From the NCBI GenBank assembly GCA_947561715.1, contig OX387197.1, positions 17,034,266 through 17,098,265 of the forward strand: a stretch of DNA of 64,000 nucleotides, read 5' to 3'. The first letter of the stretch is position 1. Each line of letters opens with the position of its first letter. The translations under genes and the position numbers were made by a program. Below, in pieces: positions 33,072 to 44,880 of this stretch. Under the pieces are notes generated by a model. That model made no database searches and had not been told where the DNA came from. It saw only the letters and a program-made list of their open reading frames with translations. The DNA is from Ascidia mentula (lineage: Eukaryota > Chordata > Ascidiacea > Phlebobranchia > Ascidiidae).

Positions 33072-34433
33072 TTCGCGACCCACTTAACAATGGGCGAGAT
33101 AGGGCCGAAGTTAAGACTGGGTGGGATAGGCTGGACTCTGTTTTTTTCGAGCCCCAAGCCCATTTAACAATGGGAGACATAGGCTGGACTCTGTTTTTTT
33201 CGCGGCCCACTTAACAATGGTCGAGATAGGGCCGAAGTTAAGACTGGGTGGGATAGGATGGACTCTGTTTTTTTCGAGCCCCAAGCCCACTTAACAATGG
33301 GAGACATAAGCTGGACTCTGTTTTTTTTCGAGCCCCAAGCCCACTTAACAATGGGAGACATAAGCAGGACTCTGTTTTTTTCGAGCCCCATGCCCACTTA
33401 ACAATGGGAGACATAGGCTGGACTCTCTTTTTTTCGGGACCAACTTAACAATGGGCGAGATAGGGCCGAAGTTTAGACTGGGTGGGATAGGCTGGACTCT
33501 CTTTTTTTCGAGCCCCAAGCCCACTTAACAATGGGAGACATAGGCTGGACTCTGTTTTTTTCGCGACCCACTTAACAATGGGCGAGATAGGGCCGAAGTA
33601 AAGACTGGGTGGGATAGGCTGGACTCTGTTTTTTTCGAGCCCCAAGCCCGCTTAACAATGGGAGACATAGGCTGGACTCTGTTTTTTTCGAGACCCACTT
33701 AACAATGGGCGAGATAGGGCCGAAGTTAAGACTGGGTGGGATAGGCTGGACTCTGTTTTTTTCGAGCCCCAAGCCCACTTAACAATGGGAGACATAGGCA
33801 GGACTCTGTATTTTTCGTGCCCCAAGCCCACTTAACAATGGGAGACATAGGTTGGACTCTCTTTTTTTCGCGACCAACTTAACAATGGGCGAGATAGGGC
33901 CAAAGTTTAGACTGGGTGGGATAGGCTGGACTCTGATTTTTTCGAGCCCCAAGCCCACTTAACAATGCGAGACATAGGATGGACCTTGTTTTTTTCGAGC
34001 CCCAAGCCCACTTAACAATGGGCGAGATAGGGCCAAAGTTTAGACTGGGTGGGATAGGCTGGACTCTGATTTTTTCGAGTCCCAAGCCCACTTAACAATG
34101 GGCGACATAGGCTGGACTCTGTTTTTTTCGAGCCCCATGCCCACTTAACAATGGGAGACATAGGCTGGACTCTGTTTTTTTCGCGACCCACTTAACAATG
34201 GGCGAGATAGGGCCGAAGTTAAGACTGGGTGGGATAGGCTGGACTCTGTTTTTTTCGAGCCCCAAGCCCACTTAACAATGGGAGACATAGGCTGGACTCT
34301 GTTTTTTCGCGACCCACTTAACAATGGGCGAGATAGGGCCGAAGTTAAGACTGGGTGGGATAGGCTGGACTCTGTTTTTTTCGAGCCCCAAGCCCATTTA
34401 ACAATGGGAGACATAGGCTGGACTCTGTTTTTT
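33072..34433 (+). repeat. 1,234-bp tandem duplication, right copy
   Basis: Repeats the preceding segment, including CGCGGCCCA at about 33,202, the M cassette at 33,878, GAGTCCCAAG at about 34,078 and the CATGCCC tail. The match continues past one period to about 34,433, where the S47 tail reverts to CGCGACCCA. I noticed no other difference between the copies. Confidence 0.88.
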
Positions 34434-34882
34434 TCGCGACCCACTTAACAATGGGCGAGATAGGGCCGAAGTTAAGACTAGGTGGGATAGGATGGACTCT
34501 GTTTTTTTCGAGCCCCAAGCCCACTTAACAATGGGAGACATAAGCTGGACTCTGTTTTTTTTCGAGCCCCAAGCCCACTTAACAATGGGAGACATAAGCA
34601 GGACTCTGTTTTTTTCGAGCCCCAAGCCCACTTAACAATGGGAGACATAGGCTGGACTCTCTTTTTTTCGCGACCAACTTAACAATGGGCGAGATAGGGC
34701 CGAAGTTTAGACTGGGTGGGATAGGCTGGACTCTCTTTTTTTCGAGCCCCAAGCCCACTTAACAATGGGAGACATAGGCTGGACTCTGTTTTTTTCGCGA
34801 CCCACTTAACAATGGGCGAGATAGGGCCGAAGTAAAGACTGGGTGGGATAGGCTGGACTCTGTTTTTTTCGAGCCCCAAGCC
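34142..34882 (+). repeat. 741-bp tandem duplication, left copy
   Basis: Overlaps the end of the previous duplication. Contents: S47, L80, S46, CCCAT-tailed L80, GACTAGGTGG L80, S54, S53, then GTTTAG and GTAAAG L80 monomers. Repeated immediately at 34,883. Confidence 0.86.
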
Positions 34883-36036
34883 CGCTTAACAATGGGAGAC
34901 ATAGGCTGGACTCTGTTTTTTTCGCGACCCACTTAACAATGGGCGAGATAGGGCCGAAGTTAAGACTGGGTGGGATAGGCTGGACTCTGTTTTTTTCGAG
35001 CCCCAAGCCCACTTAACAATGGGAGACATAGGCTGGACTCTGTTTTTTCGCGACCCACTTAACAATGGGCGAGATAGGGCCGAAGTTAAGACTGGGTGGG
35101 ATAGGCTGGACTCTGTTTTTTTCGAGCCCCAAGCCCATTTAACAATGGGAGACATAGGCTGGACTCTGTTTTTTTCGCGACCCACTTAACAATGGGCGAG
35201 ATAGGGCCGAAGTTAAGACTAGGTGGGATAGGATGGACTCTGTTTTTTTCGAGCCCCAAGCCCACTTAACAATGGGAGACATAAGCTGGACTCTGTTTTT
35301 TTTCGAGCCCCAAGCCCACTTAACAATGGGAGACATAAGCAGGACTCTGTTTTTTTCGAGCCCCAAGCCCACTTAACAATGGGAGACATAGGCTGGACTC
35401 TCTTTTTTTCGCGACCAACTTAACAATGGGCGAGATAGGGCCGAAGTTTAGACTGGGTGGGATAGGCTGGACTCTCTTTTTTTCGAGCCCCAAGCCCACT
35501 TAACAATGGGAGACATAGGCTGGACTCTGTTTTTTTCGCGACCCACTTAACAATGGGCGAGATAGGGCCGAAGTAAAGACTGGGTGGGATAGGCTGGACT
35601 CTGTTTTTTTCGAGCCCCAAGCCCGCTTAACAATGGGAGACATAGGCTGGACTCTGTTTTTTTCGAGACCCACTTAACAATGGGCGAGATATGGCCGAAG
35701 TTAAGACTGGGTGGGATAGGCTGGACTCTGTTTTTTTCGAGCCCCAAGCCCACTTAACAATGGGAGACATAGGCTGGACTCTGTTTTTTCGCGACCCACT
35801 TAACAATGGGCGAGATAGGGCCGAAGTTAAGACTGGGTGGGATAGGCTGGACTCTGTTTTTTTCGAGCCCCAAGCCCATTTAACAATGGGAGACATAGGC
35901 TGGACTCTGTTTTTTTCGCGACCCACTTAACAATGGGCGAGATAGGGCCGAAGTTAAGACTAGGTGGGATAGGATGGACTCTGTTTTTTTCGAGCCCCAA
36001 GCCCACTTAACAATGGGAGACATAAGCTGGACTCTG
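34883..36036 (+). repeat. 741-bp tandem duplication, right copy
   Basis: Starts at a hybrid short monomer whose left neighbour ends in CCCGC, but whose own tail is CGCGACCC instead of the CGAGACCC that otherwise follows CCCGC. This marks the exchange point. The match continues for 1.15 kb, to about 36,036, because the next unit begins with the same monomers. Private states are GGCCATATC read on the minus strand (GATATGGCC, about 35,688) and CATATCAGC on the minus strand near 35,566. Confidence 0.82.
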
Positions 36037-39000
36037 TTTTTTTCGCGACCCACTTAACAATGGGCGAGATAGGGCCGAAGTTAAGACTGGGTGGGATAGG
36101 CTGGACTCTGTTTTTTTCGAGCCCCAAGCCCACTTAACAATGGGAGACATAGGCTGGACTCTGTTTTTTCGCGACCCACTTAACAATGGGCGAGATAGGG
36201 CCGAAGTTAAGACTGGGTGGGATAGGCTGGACTCTGTTTTTTTCGAGCCCCTAGCCCACTTAACAATGGGCGACATAGGCTGGACTCTGTTTTTTTCGCG
36301 ACCCACTTAACAATGGGCGAGATAGGGCCGAAGTTAAGACTGGGTGGGATAGGCTGGACTCTGTTTTTTTCGAGCCGCAAGCCCATTTAACAATGGGAGA
36401 CATAGGCTGGACTCTGTTTTTTTCGCGACCCACTTAACAATGGGCGAGATAGGGCCGAAGTTAAGACTGGGTGGGATAGGATGGACTCTGTTTTTTTCGA
36501 GCCCCAAGCCCACTTAACAATGGGAGACATAAGCTGGACTCTGTTTTTTTTCGAGCCCCAAGCCCACTTAACAATGGGAGACATAAGCAGGACTCTGTTT
36601 TTTTCGAGCCCCATGCCCACTTAACAATGGGAGACATAGGCTGGACTCTCTTTTTTTCGCGACCAACTTAACAATGGGCGAGATAGGGCCGAAGTAAAGA
36701 CTGGGTGGGATAGGCTGGACTCTGTTTTTTTCGAGCCCCAAGCCCGCTTAACAATGGGAGACATAGGCTGGACTCTGTTTTTTTCGAGACCCACTTAACA
36801 ATGGGCGAGATAGGGCCGAAGTTAAGACTGAGTGGGATAGGCTGGACTCTGTTTTTTTAGAGCCCCAAGCCCACTTAACAATGGGAGACATAGGCTGGAC
36901 TCTGTTTTTTTCGAGACCCACTTAACAATGGGCGAGATAGGGCCGAAGTTAAGACTGAGTGGGATAGGCTGGACTCTGTTTTTTTCGAGCCCCAAGCCCG
37001 CTTAACAATGGGAGACATAGGTTGGACTCTCTTTTTTTCGCGACCAACTTAACAATGGGCGAGATAGGGCCAAAGTTTAGACTGGGTGGGATAGGCTGGA
37101 CTCTGATTTTTTCGAGCCCCAAGCCCACTTAACAATGCGAGACATAGGATGGACCTTGTTTTTTTCGAGCTCCAAGCCCACTTAACAATGGGCGAGATAG
37201 GGCCGAAGTTAAGACTGGGTGGGATAGGCTGGACTCTGTTTTTTTCCAGCCCCAAGCCCACTTAACAATGGGCGACATAGGCTGGACTCTGTTTTTTTCG
37301 AGCCCCAAGCCCACTTAACAATGGGAGACATAGGCTGGACTCTGTTTTTTTCGAGCCCCAAGCCCACTTAACAATGGGAGACATAGGCAGGACTCTGCTT
37401 TTTTCGAGCCCCAAGCCCACTTAACAATGGGAGACATAGGCTGGACTCTGTTTTTTTAGCGACCCACTTAACAATGGGCAAGATAGGGCCGAAGTTAAGA
37501 CTGGGTGGGATAGGCTGGACTCTGTTTTTTTCGAGCCCCAAGCCCACTTAACAATGGGAGACATAGGCAGGACTCTGTATTTTTCGTGCCCCAAGCCCAC
37601 TTAACAATGGGAGACATAGGTTGGACTCTCTTTTTTTCGCGACCAACTTAACAATGGGCGAGATAGGGCCAAAGTTTAGACTGGGTGGGATAGGCTGGAC
37701 TCTGATTTTTTCGAGCCCCAAGCCCACTTAACAATGCGAGACATAGGATGGACCTTGTTTTTTTCGAGCTCCAAGCCCACTTAACAATGGGCGAGATAGG
37801 GCCGAAGTTAAGACTGGGTGGGATAGGCTGGACTCTGTTTTTTTCCAGCCCCAAGCCCACTTAACAATGGGCGACATAGGCTGGACTCTGTTTTTTTCGA
37901 GCCCCAAGCCCACTTAACAATGGGAGACATAGGCTGGACTCTGTTTTTTTCGAACCCCAAGCCCACTTAACAATGGGAGACATAGGCAGGACTCTGCTTT
38001 TTTCGAGCCCCAAGCCCACTTAACAATGGGAGACATAGGCTGGACTCTGTTTTTTTAGCGACCCACTTAACAATGGGCAAGATAGGGCCGAAGTTAAGAC
38101 TGGGTGGGATAGGCTGGACTCTGTTTTTTTTCGAGCCCCAAGCCCACTTAACAATGGGCGACATAGGCTGGACTCTGTTTTTTTCGCGACCCACTTAACA
38201 ATGGGCGAGATAGGGCCGAAGTTAAGACTGGGTGGGATAGGCTGGACTCTGTTTTTTTCGAGCCCCAAGCCCATTTAACAATGGGAGACATAGGCTGGAC
38301 TCTGTTTTTTTCGCGACCCACTTAACAATGGGCGAGATAGGGCCGAAGTTAAGACTAGGTGGGATAGGATGGACTCTGTTTTTTTCGAGCCCCAAGCCCA
38401 CTTAACAATGGGAGACATAAGCTGGACTCTGTTTTTTTTCGAGCCCCAAGCCCACTTAACAATGGGAGACATAAGCAGGACTCTGTTTTTTTCGAGCCCC
38501 AAGCCCACTTAACAATGGGAGACATAGGCTGGACTCTCTTTTTTTCGCGACCAACTTAACAATGGGCGAGATAGGGCCGAAGTTTAGACTGGGTGGGATA
38601 GGCTGGACTCTCTTTTTTTCGAGCCCCAAGCCCACTTAACAATGGGAGACATAGGCTGGACTCTGTTTTTTTCGCGACCCACTTAACAATGGGCGAGATA
38701 GGGCCGAAGTAAAGACTGGGTGGGATAGGCTGGACTCTGTTTTTTTCGAGCCCCAAGCCCGCTTAACAATGGGAGACATAGGCTGGACTCTGTTTTTTTC
38801 GAGACCCACTTAACAATGGGCGAGATAGGGCCGAAGTTAAGACTGGGTGGGATAGGCTGGACTCTGTTTTTTTCGAGCCCCAAGCCCACTTAACAATGGG
38901 AGACATAGGCAGGACTCTGTATTTTTCGTGCCCCAAGCCCACTTAACAATGGGAGACATAGGCTGGACTCTCTTTTTTTCGCGACCAACTTAACAATGGG

Positions 39001-39286
39001 CGAGATAGGGCCGAAGTTTAGACTGGGTGGGATAGGCTGGACTCTCTTTTTTTCGAGCCCCAAGCCCACTTAACAATGGGAGACATAGGCTGGACTCTGT
39101 TTTTTTCGCGACCCACTTAACAATGGGCGAGATAGGGCCGAAGTAAAGACTGGGTGGGATAGGCTGGACTCTGTTTTTGTCGAGCCCCAAGCCCGCTTAA
39201 CAATGGGAGACATAGGCTGGACTGCTTTTTTCGAGCCCCAAGCCCACTTAACAATGGGAGACATAGGCAGGACTCTGCTTTTTTCG
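35740..39286 (+). repeat. 3,547-bp tandem duplication, left copy
   Basis: The largest clean tandem duplication in the window. Tags repeated exactly 3,547 bp later include GAGCCGCAAG (36,374 to 39,921), TTTTTTTAGAGCCCC (about 36,851 to 40,398), CGAACCCC (about 37,951 to 41,498), TTTTTGTCG (39,173 to 42,720) and a two-base-shorter GGACTGCTTTTTT (39,221 to 42,768). It contains two M cassettes of its own, 599 bp apart (37,048 and 37,647). I saw no differences inside the shared part, so the event is recent or maintained by conversion. Confidence 0.92.
36990..38135 (+). repeat. 599-bp duplication nested in the 3,547-bp unit
   Basis: The M cassette and its flanks occur at 37,048 and again at 37,647, with the match ending near 38,136, where one copy has eight T and the other seven. 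One difference is CGAGCCCC against CGAACCCC in the second copy. Because both copies are present again at 40,595 and 41,194, the 599-bp duplication is older than the 3,547-bp one. Confidence 0.88.
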
Positions 39287-42200
39287 AGCCCCAAGCCCAC
39301 TTAACAATGGGAGACATAGGCTGGACTCTGTTTTTTCGCGACCCACTTAACAATGGGCGAGATAGGGCCGAAGTTAAGACTGGGTGGGATAGGCTGGACT
39401 CTGTTTTTTTCGAGCCCCAAGCCCATTTAACAATGGGAGACATAGGCTGGACTCTGTTTTTTTCGCGACCCACTTAACAATGGGCGAGATAGGGCCGAAG
39501 TTAAGACTAGGTGGGATAGGATGGACTCTGTTTTTTTCGAGCCCCAAGCCCACTTAACAATGGGAGACATAAGCTGGACTCTGTTTTTTTCGCGACCCAC
39601 TTAACAATGGGCGAGATAGGGCCGAAGTTAAGACTGGGTGGGATAGGCTGGACTCTGTTTTTTTCGAGCCCCAAGCCCACTTAACAATGGGAGACATAGG
39701 CTGGACTCTGTTTTTTCGCGACCCACTTAACAATGGGCGAGATAGGGCCGAAGTTAAGACTGGGTGGGATAGGCTGGACTCTGTTTTTTTCGAGCCCCTA
39801 GCCCACTTAACAATGGGCGACATAGGCTGGACTCTGTTTTTTTCGCGACCCACTTAACAATGGGCGAGATAGGGCCGAAGTTAAGACTGGGTGGGATAGG
39901 CTGGACTCTGTTTTTTTCGAGCCGCAAGCCCATTTAACAATGGGAGACATAGGCTGGACTCTGTTTTTTTCGCGACCCACTTAACAATGGGCGAGATAGG
40001 GCCGAAGTTAAGACTGGGTGGGATAGGATGGACTCTGTTTTTTTCGAGCCCCAAGCCCACTTAACAATGGGAGACATAAGCTGGACTCTGTTTTTTTTCG
40101 AGCCCCAAGCCCACTTAACAATGGGAGACATAAGCAGGACTCTGTTTTTTTCGAGCCCCATGCCCACTTAACAATGGGAGACATAGGCTGGACTCTCTTT
40201 TTTTCGCGACCAACTTAACAATGGGCGAGATAGGGCCGAAGTAAAGACTGGGTGGGATAGGCTGGACTCTGTTTTTTTCGAGCCCCAAGCCCGCTTAACA
40301 ATGGGAGACATAGGCTGGACTCTGTTTTTTTCGAGACCCACTTAACAATGGGCGAGATAGGGCCGAAGTTAAGACTGAGTGGGATAGGCTGGACTCTGTT
40401 TTTTTAGAGCCCCAAGCCCACTTAACAATGGGAGACATAGGCTGGACTCTGTTTTTTTCGAGACCCACTTAACAATGGGCGAGATAGGGCCGAAGTTAAG
40501 ACTGAGTGGGATAGGCTGGACTCTGTTTTTTTCGAGCCCCAAGCCCGCTTAACAATGGGAGACATAGGTTGGACTCTCTTTTTTTCGCGACCAACTTAAC
40601 AATGGGCGAGATAGGGCCAAAGTTTAGACTGGGTGGGATAGGCTGGACTCTGATTTTTTCGAGCCCCAAGCCCACTTAACAATGCGAGACATAGGATGGA
40701 CCTTGTTTTTTTCGAGCTCCAAGCCCACTTAACAATGGGCGAGATAGGGCCGAAGTTAAGACTGGGTGGGATAGGCTGGACTCTGTTTTTTTCCAGCCCC
40801 AAGCCCACTTAACAATGGGCGACATAGGCTGGACTCTGTTTTTTTCGAGCCCCAAGCCCACTTAACAATGGGAGACATAGGCTGGACTCTGTTTTTTTCG
40901 AGCCCCAAGCCCACTTAACAATGGGAGACATAGGCAGGACTCTGCTTTTTTCGAGCCCCAAGCCCACTTAACAATGGGAGACATAGGCTGGACTCTGTTT
41001 TTTTAGCGACCCACTTAACAATGGGCAAGATAGGGCCGAAGTTAAGACTGGGTGGGATAGGCTGGACTCTGTTTTTTTCGAGCCCCAAGCCCACTTAACA
41101 ATGGGAGACATAGGCAGGACTCTGTATTTTTCGTGCCCCAAGCCCACTTAACAATGGGAGACATAGGTTGGACTCTCTTTTTTTCGCGACCAACTTAACA
41201 ATGGGCGAGATAGGGCCAAAGTTTAGACTGGGTGGGATAGGCTGGACTCTGATTTTTTCGAGCCCCAAGCCCACTTAACAATGCGAGACATAGGATGGAC
41301 CTTGTTTTTTTCGAGCTCCAAGCCCACTTAACAATGGGCGAGATAGGGCCGAAGTTAAGACTGGGTGGGATAGGCTGGACTCTGTTTTTTTCCAGCCCCA
41401 AGCCCACTTAACAATGGGCGACATAGGCTGGACTCTGTTTTTTTCGAGCCCCAAGCCCACTTAACAATGGGAGACATAGGCTGGACTCTGTTTTTTTCGA
41501 ACCCCAAGCCCACTTAACAATGGGAGACATAGGCAGGACTCTGCTTTTTTCGAGCCCCAAGCCCACTTAACAATGGGAGACATAGGCTGGACTCTGTTTT
41601 TTTAGCGACCCACTTAACAATGGGCAAGATAGGGCCGAAGTTAAGACTGGGTGGGATAGGCTGGACTCTGTTTTTTTTCGAGCCCCAAGCCCACTTAACA
41701 ATGGGCGACATAGGCTGGACTCTGTTTTTTTCGCGACCCACTTAACAATGGGCGAGATAGGGCCGAAGTTAAGACTGGGTGGGATAGGCTGGACTCTGTT
41801 TTTTTCGAGCCCCAAGCCCATTTAACAATGGGAGACATAGGCTGGACTCTGTTTTTTTCGCGACCCACTTAACAATGGGCGAGATAGGGCCGAAGTTAAG
41901 ACTAGGTGGGATAGGATGGACTCTGTTTTTTTCGAGCCCCAAGCCCACTTAACAATGGGAGACATAAGCTGGACTCTGTTTTTTTTCGAGCCCCAAGCCC
42001 ACTTAACAATGGGAGACATAAGCAGGACTCTGTTTTTTTCGAGCCCCAAGCCCACTTAACAATGGGAGACATAGGCTGGACTCTCTTTTTTTCGCGACCA
42101 ACTTAACAATGGGCGAGATAGGGCCGAAGTTTAGACTGGGTGGGATAGGCTGGACTCTCTTTTTTTCGAGCCCCAAGCCCACTTAACAATGGGAGACATA

Positions 42201-42877
42201 GGCTGGACTCTGTTTTTTTCGCGACCCACTTAACAATGGGCGAGATAGGGCCGAAGTAAAGACTGGGTGGGATAGGCTGGACTCTGTTTTTTTCGAGCCC
42301 CAAGCCCGCTTAACAATGGGAGACATAGGCTGGACTCTGTTTTTTTCGAGACCCACTTAACAATGGGCGAGATAGGGCCGAAGTTAAGACTGGGTGGGAT
42401 AGGCTGGACTCTGTTTTTTTCGAGCCCCAAGCCCACTTAACAATGGGAGACATAGGCAGGACTCTGTATTTTTCGTGCCCCAAGCCCACTTAACAATGGG
42501 AGACATAGGCTGGACTCTCTTTTTTTCGCGACCAACTTAACAATGGGCGAGATAGGGCCGAAGTTTAGACTGGGTGGGATAGGCTGGACTCTCTTTTTTT
42601 CGAGCCCCAAGCCCACTTAACAATGGGAGACATAGGCTGGACTCTGTTTTTTTCGCGACCCACTTAACAATGGGCGAGATAGGGCCGAAGTAAAGACTGG
42701 GTGGGATAGGCTGGACTCTGTTTTTGTCGAGCCCCAAGCCCGCTTAACAATGGGAGACATAGGCTGGACTGCTTTTTTCGAGCCCCAAGCCCACTTAACA
42801 ATGGGAGACATAGGCAGGACTCTGCTTTTTTCGAGCCCCAAGCCCACTTAACAATGGGAGACATAGGCTGGACTCTG
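39287..42877 (+). repeat. 3,547-bp tandem duplication, right copy
   Basis: Right copy of the 35,740-39,286 segment. The seam is within the short monomer near 39,290-39,335, and the match ends near 42,877, where a seven-T AGCGACCC tail replaces the six-T CGCGACCC tail of the left copy. All the tags listed for the left copy are present. Confidence 0.92.
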
Positions 42878-42893
42878 TTTTTTTAGCGACCCA

Positions 42894-43656
42894 CTTAACA
42901 ATGGGCGAGATAGGGCCGAAGTTAAGACTGGGTGGGATAGGCTGGACTCTGTTTTTTTCGAGCCCCAAGCCCACTTAACAATGGGCGACATAGGCTGGAC
43001 TCTGTTTTTTTCGCGACCCACTTAACAATGGGCGAGATAGGGCCGAAGTTAAGACTGGGTGGGATAGGCTGGACTCTGTTTTTTTTCGAGCCCCAAGCCC
43101 ACTTAACAATGGGCGACATAGGCTGGACTCTGTTTTTTTCGCGACCCACTTAACAATGGGCGAGATAGGGCCGAAGTTAAGACTGGGTGGGATAGGCTGG
43201 ACTCTGTTTTTTTCGAGCCCCAAGCCCACTTAACAATGGGCGACATAGGCTGGACTCTGTTTTTTTCGCGACCCACTTAACAATGGGCGAGATAGGGCCG
43301 AAGTTAAGACTGGGTGGGATAGGCTGGACTCTGTTTTTTTCGAGCCCCTAGCCCACTTAACAATGGGCGACATAGGCTGGACTCTGTTTTTTTCGCGACC
43401 CACTTAACAATGGGCGAGATAGGGCCGAAGTTAAGACTGGGTGGGATAAGCCGGACTCTGTTTTTTTCGAGCCCCAAGCCCACTTAACAATGGGAGACAT
43501 AGGCTGGACTCTGTTTTTTTCGCGACCCACTTAACAATGGGCGTGATAGGGCCGAAGTTAAGACTGGGTGGGATAGGCTGGACTCTGTTTTTTTCGAGCC
43601 CCAAGCCCATTTAACAATGGGAGACATAGGCTGGACTCTGTTTTTTTCGCGACCCA
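42894..43656 (+). repeat. Clean run of six 127-bp L80+S47 dimers
   Basis: Counting CTTAAC to CTTAAC gives starts at 42,894, 42,974, 43,021, 43,102, 43,149, 43,229, 43,276, 43,356, 43,403, 43,483, 43,530 and 43,610. The pattern is long-short repeated six times, with one long monomer at 81 bp because of an eighth T. This is the longest uninterrupted run of the basic dimer that I counted and the simplest higher-order state of the satellite. It includes an AAGCCGG L80 near 43,446 and a private GCGTGATAGG near 43,542. Confidence 0.9.
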
Positions 43657-44880
43657 CTTAACAATGGGCGAGATAGGGCCGAAGTTAAGACTGGGTGGGA
43701 TAGGATGGACTCTGTTTTTTTCGAGCCCCAAGCCCACTTAACAATGGGAGACATAAGCTGGACTCTGTTTTTTTTCGAGCCCCAAGCCCACTTAACAATG
43801 GGAGACATAAGCAGGACTCTGTTTTTTTCGAGCCCCAAGCCCACTTAACAATGGGAGACATAGGCTGGACTCTCTTTTTTTCGCGACCAACTTAACAATG
43901 GGCGAGATAGGGCCGAAGTTTAGACTGGGTGGGATAAGCTGGACTCTCTTTTTTTCGAGCCCCAAGCCCACTTAACAATGGGAGACATAGGCTGGACTCT
44001 GTTTTTTTCGCGACCCACTTAACAATGGGCGAGATAGGGCCGAAGTAAAGACTGGGTGGGATAGGCTGGACTCTGTTTTTTTCGAGCCCCAAGCCCGCTT
44101 AACAATGGGAGACATAGGCTGGACTCTGTTTTTTTCGAGACCCACTTAACAATGGGCGAGATAGGGCCGAAGTTAAGACTGGGTGGGATAGGCTGGACTC
44201 TCTTTTTTTCGAGCCCCAAGCCCACTTAACAATGGGAGACATAGGCTGGACTCTGTTTTTTTCGACCCCCAAGCCCGCTTAACAATGGGAGACATAGGCT
44301 GGACTCTGTTTTTTTCGAGACCCACTTAACAATGGGCGAGATAGGGCCGAAGTTAAGACTGGGTGGGATAGGCTGGACTCTGTTTTTTTCGAGCCCCAAG
44401 CCCACTTAACAATGGGAGACATAGGCAGGACTCTGTATTTTTCGTGCCCCAAGCCCACTTAACAATGGGAGACATAGGCTGGACTCTCTTTTTTTCGCGA
44501 CCAACTTAACAATGGGCGAGATAGGGCCGAAGTTTAGACTGGGTGGGATAGGCTGGACTCTCTTTTTTTCGAGCCCCAAGCCCACTTAACAATGGGAGAC
44601 ATAGGCTGGACTCTGTTTTTTTCGCGACCAACTTAACAATGGGCGAGATAGGGCCGAAGTTTAGACTGGGTGGGATAGGCTGGACTCTCTTTTTTTCGAG
44701 CCCCAAGCCCGCTTAACAATGGGAGACATAGGCTGGACTCTGTTTTTTTCGAGACCCACTTAACAATGGGCGAGATAGGGCCGAAGTTAAGACTGGGTGG
44801 GATAGGCTGGACTCTGTTTTTTTCGAGCCCCAAGCCCACTTAACAATGGGAGACATAAGCAGGACTCTGTTTTTTTCGAG
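43657..44880 (+). repeat. Satellite segment of mixed cassettes
   Basis: Contains GATGG, GTTTAG and GTAAAG L80 monomers, the CCCGC/CGAGACCC pair twice, and an S53 with TGTATTTTTCGTG. It resembles the 487-bp cassette region but with changed order. Private states include GGATAAGCTGG near 43,935 and CGACCCCC near 44,265. No non-repeat sequence is present. Confidence 0.8.

Noticed and set aside
35740-42877. Calling the 3,547-bp duplication an assembly error
   Set aside because: It cannot be decided from sequence alone. The copies look identical, but the two ends join in register to different flanks, which a real unequal exchange also produces. Kept as a real feature with a check proposed.
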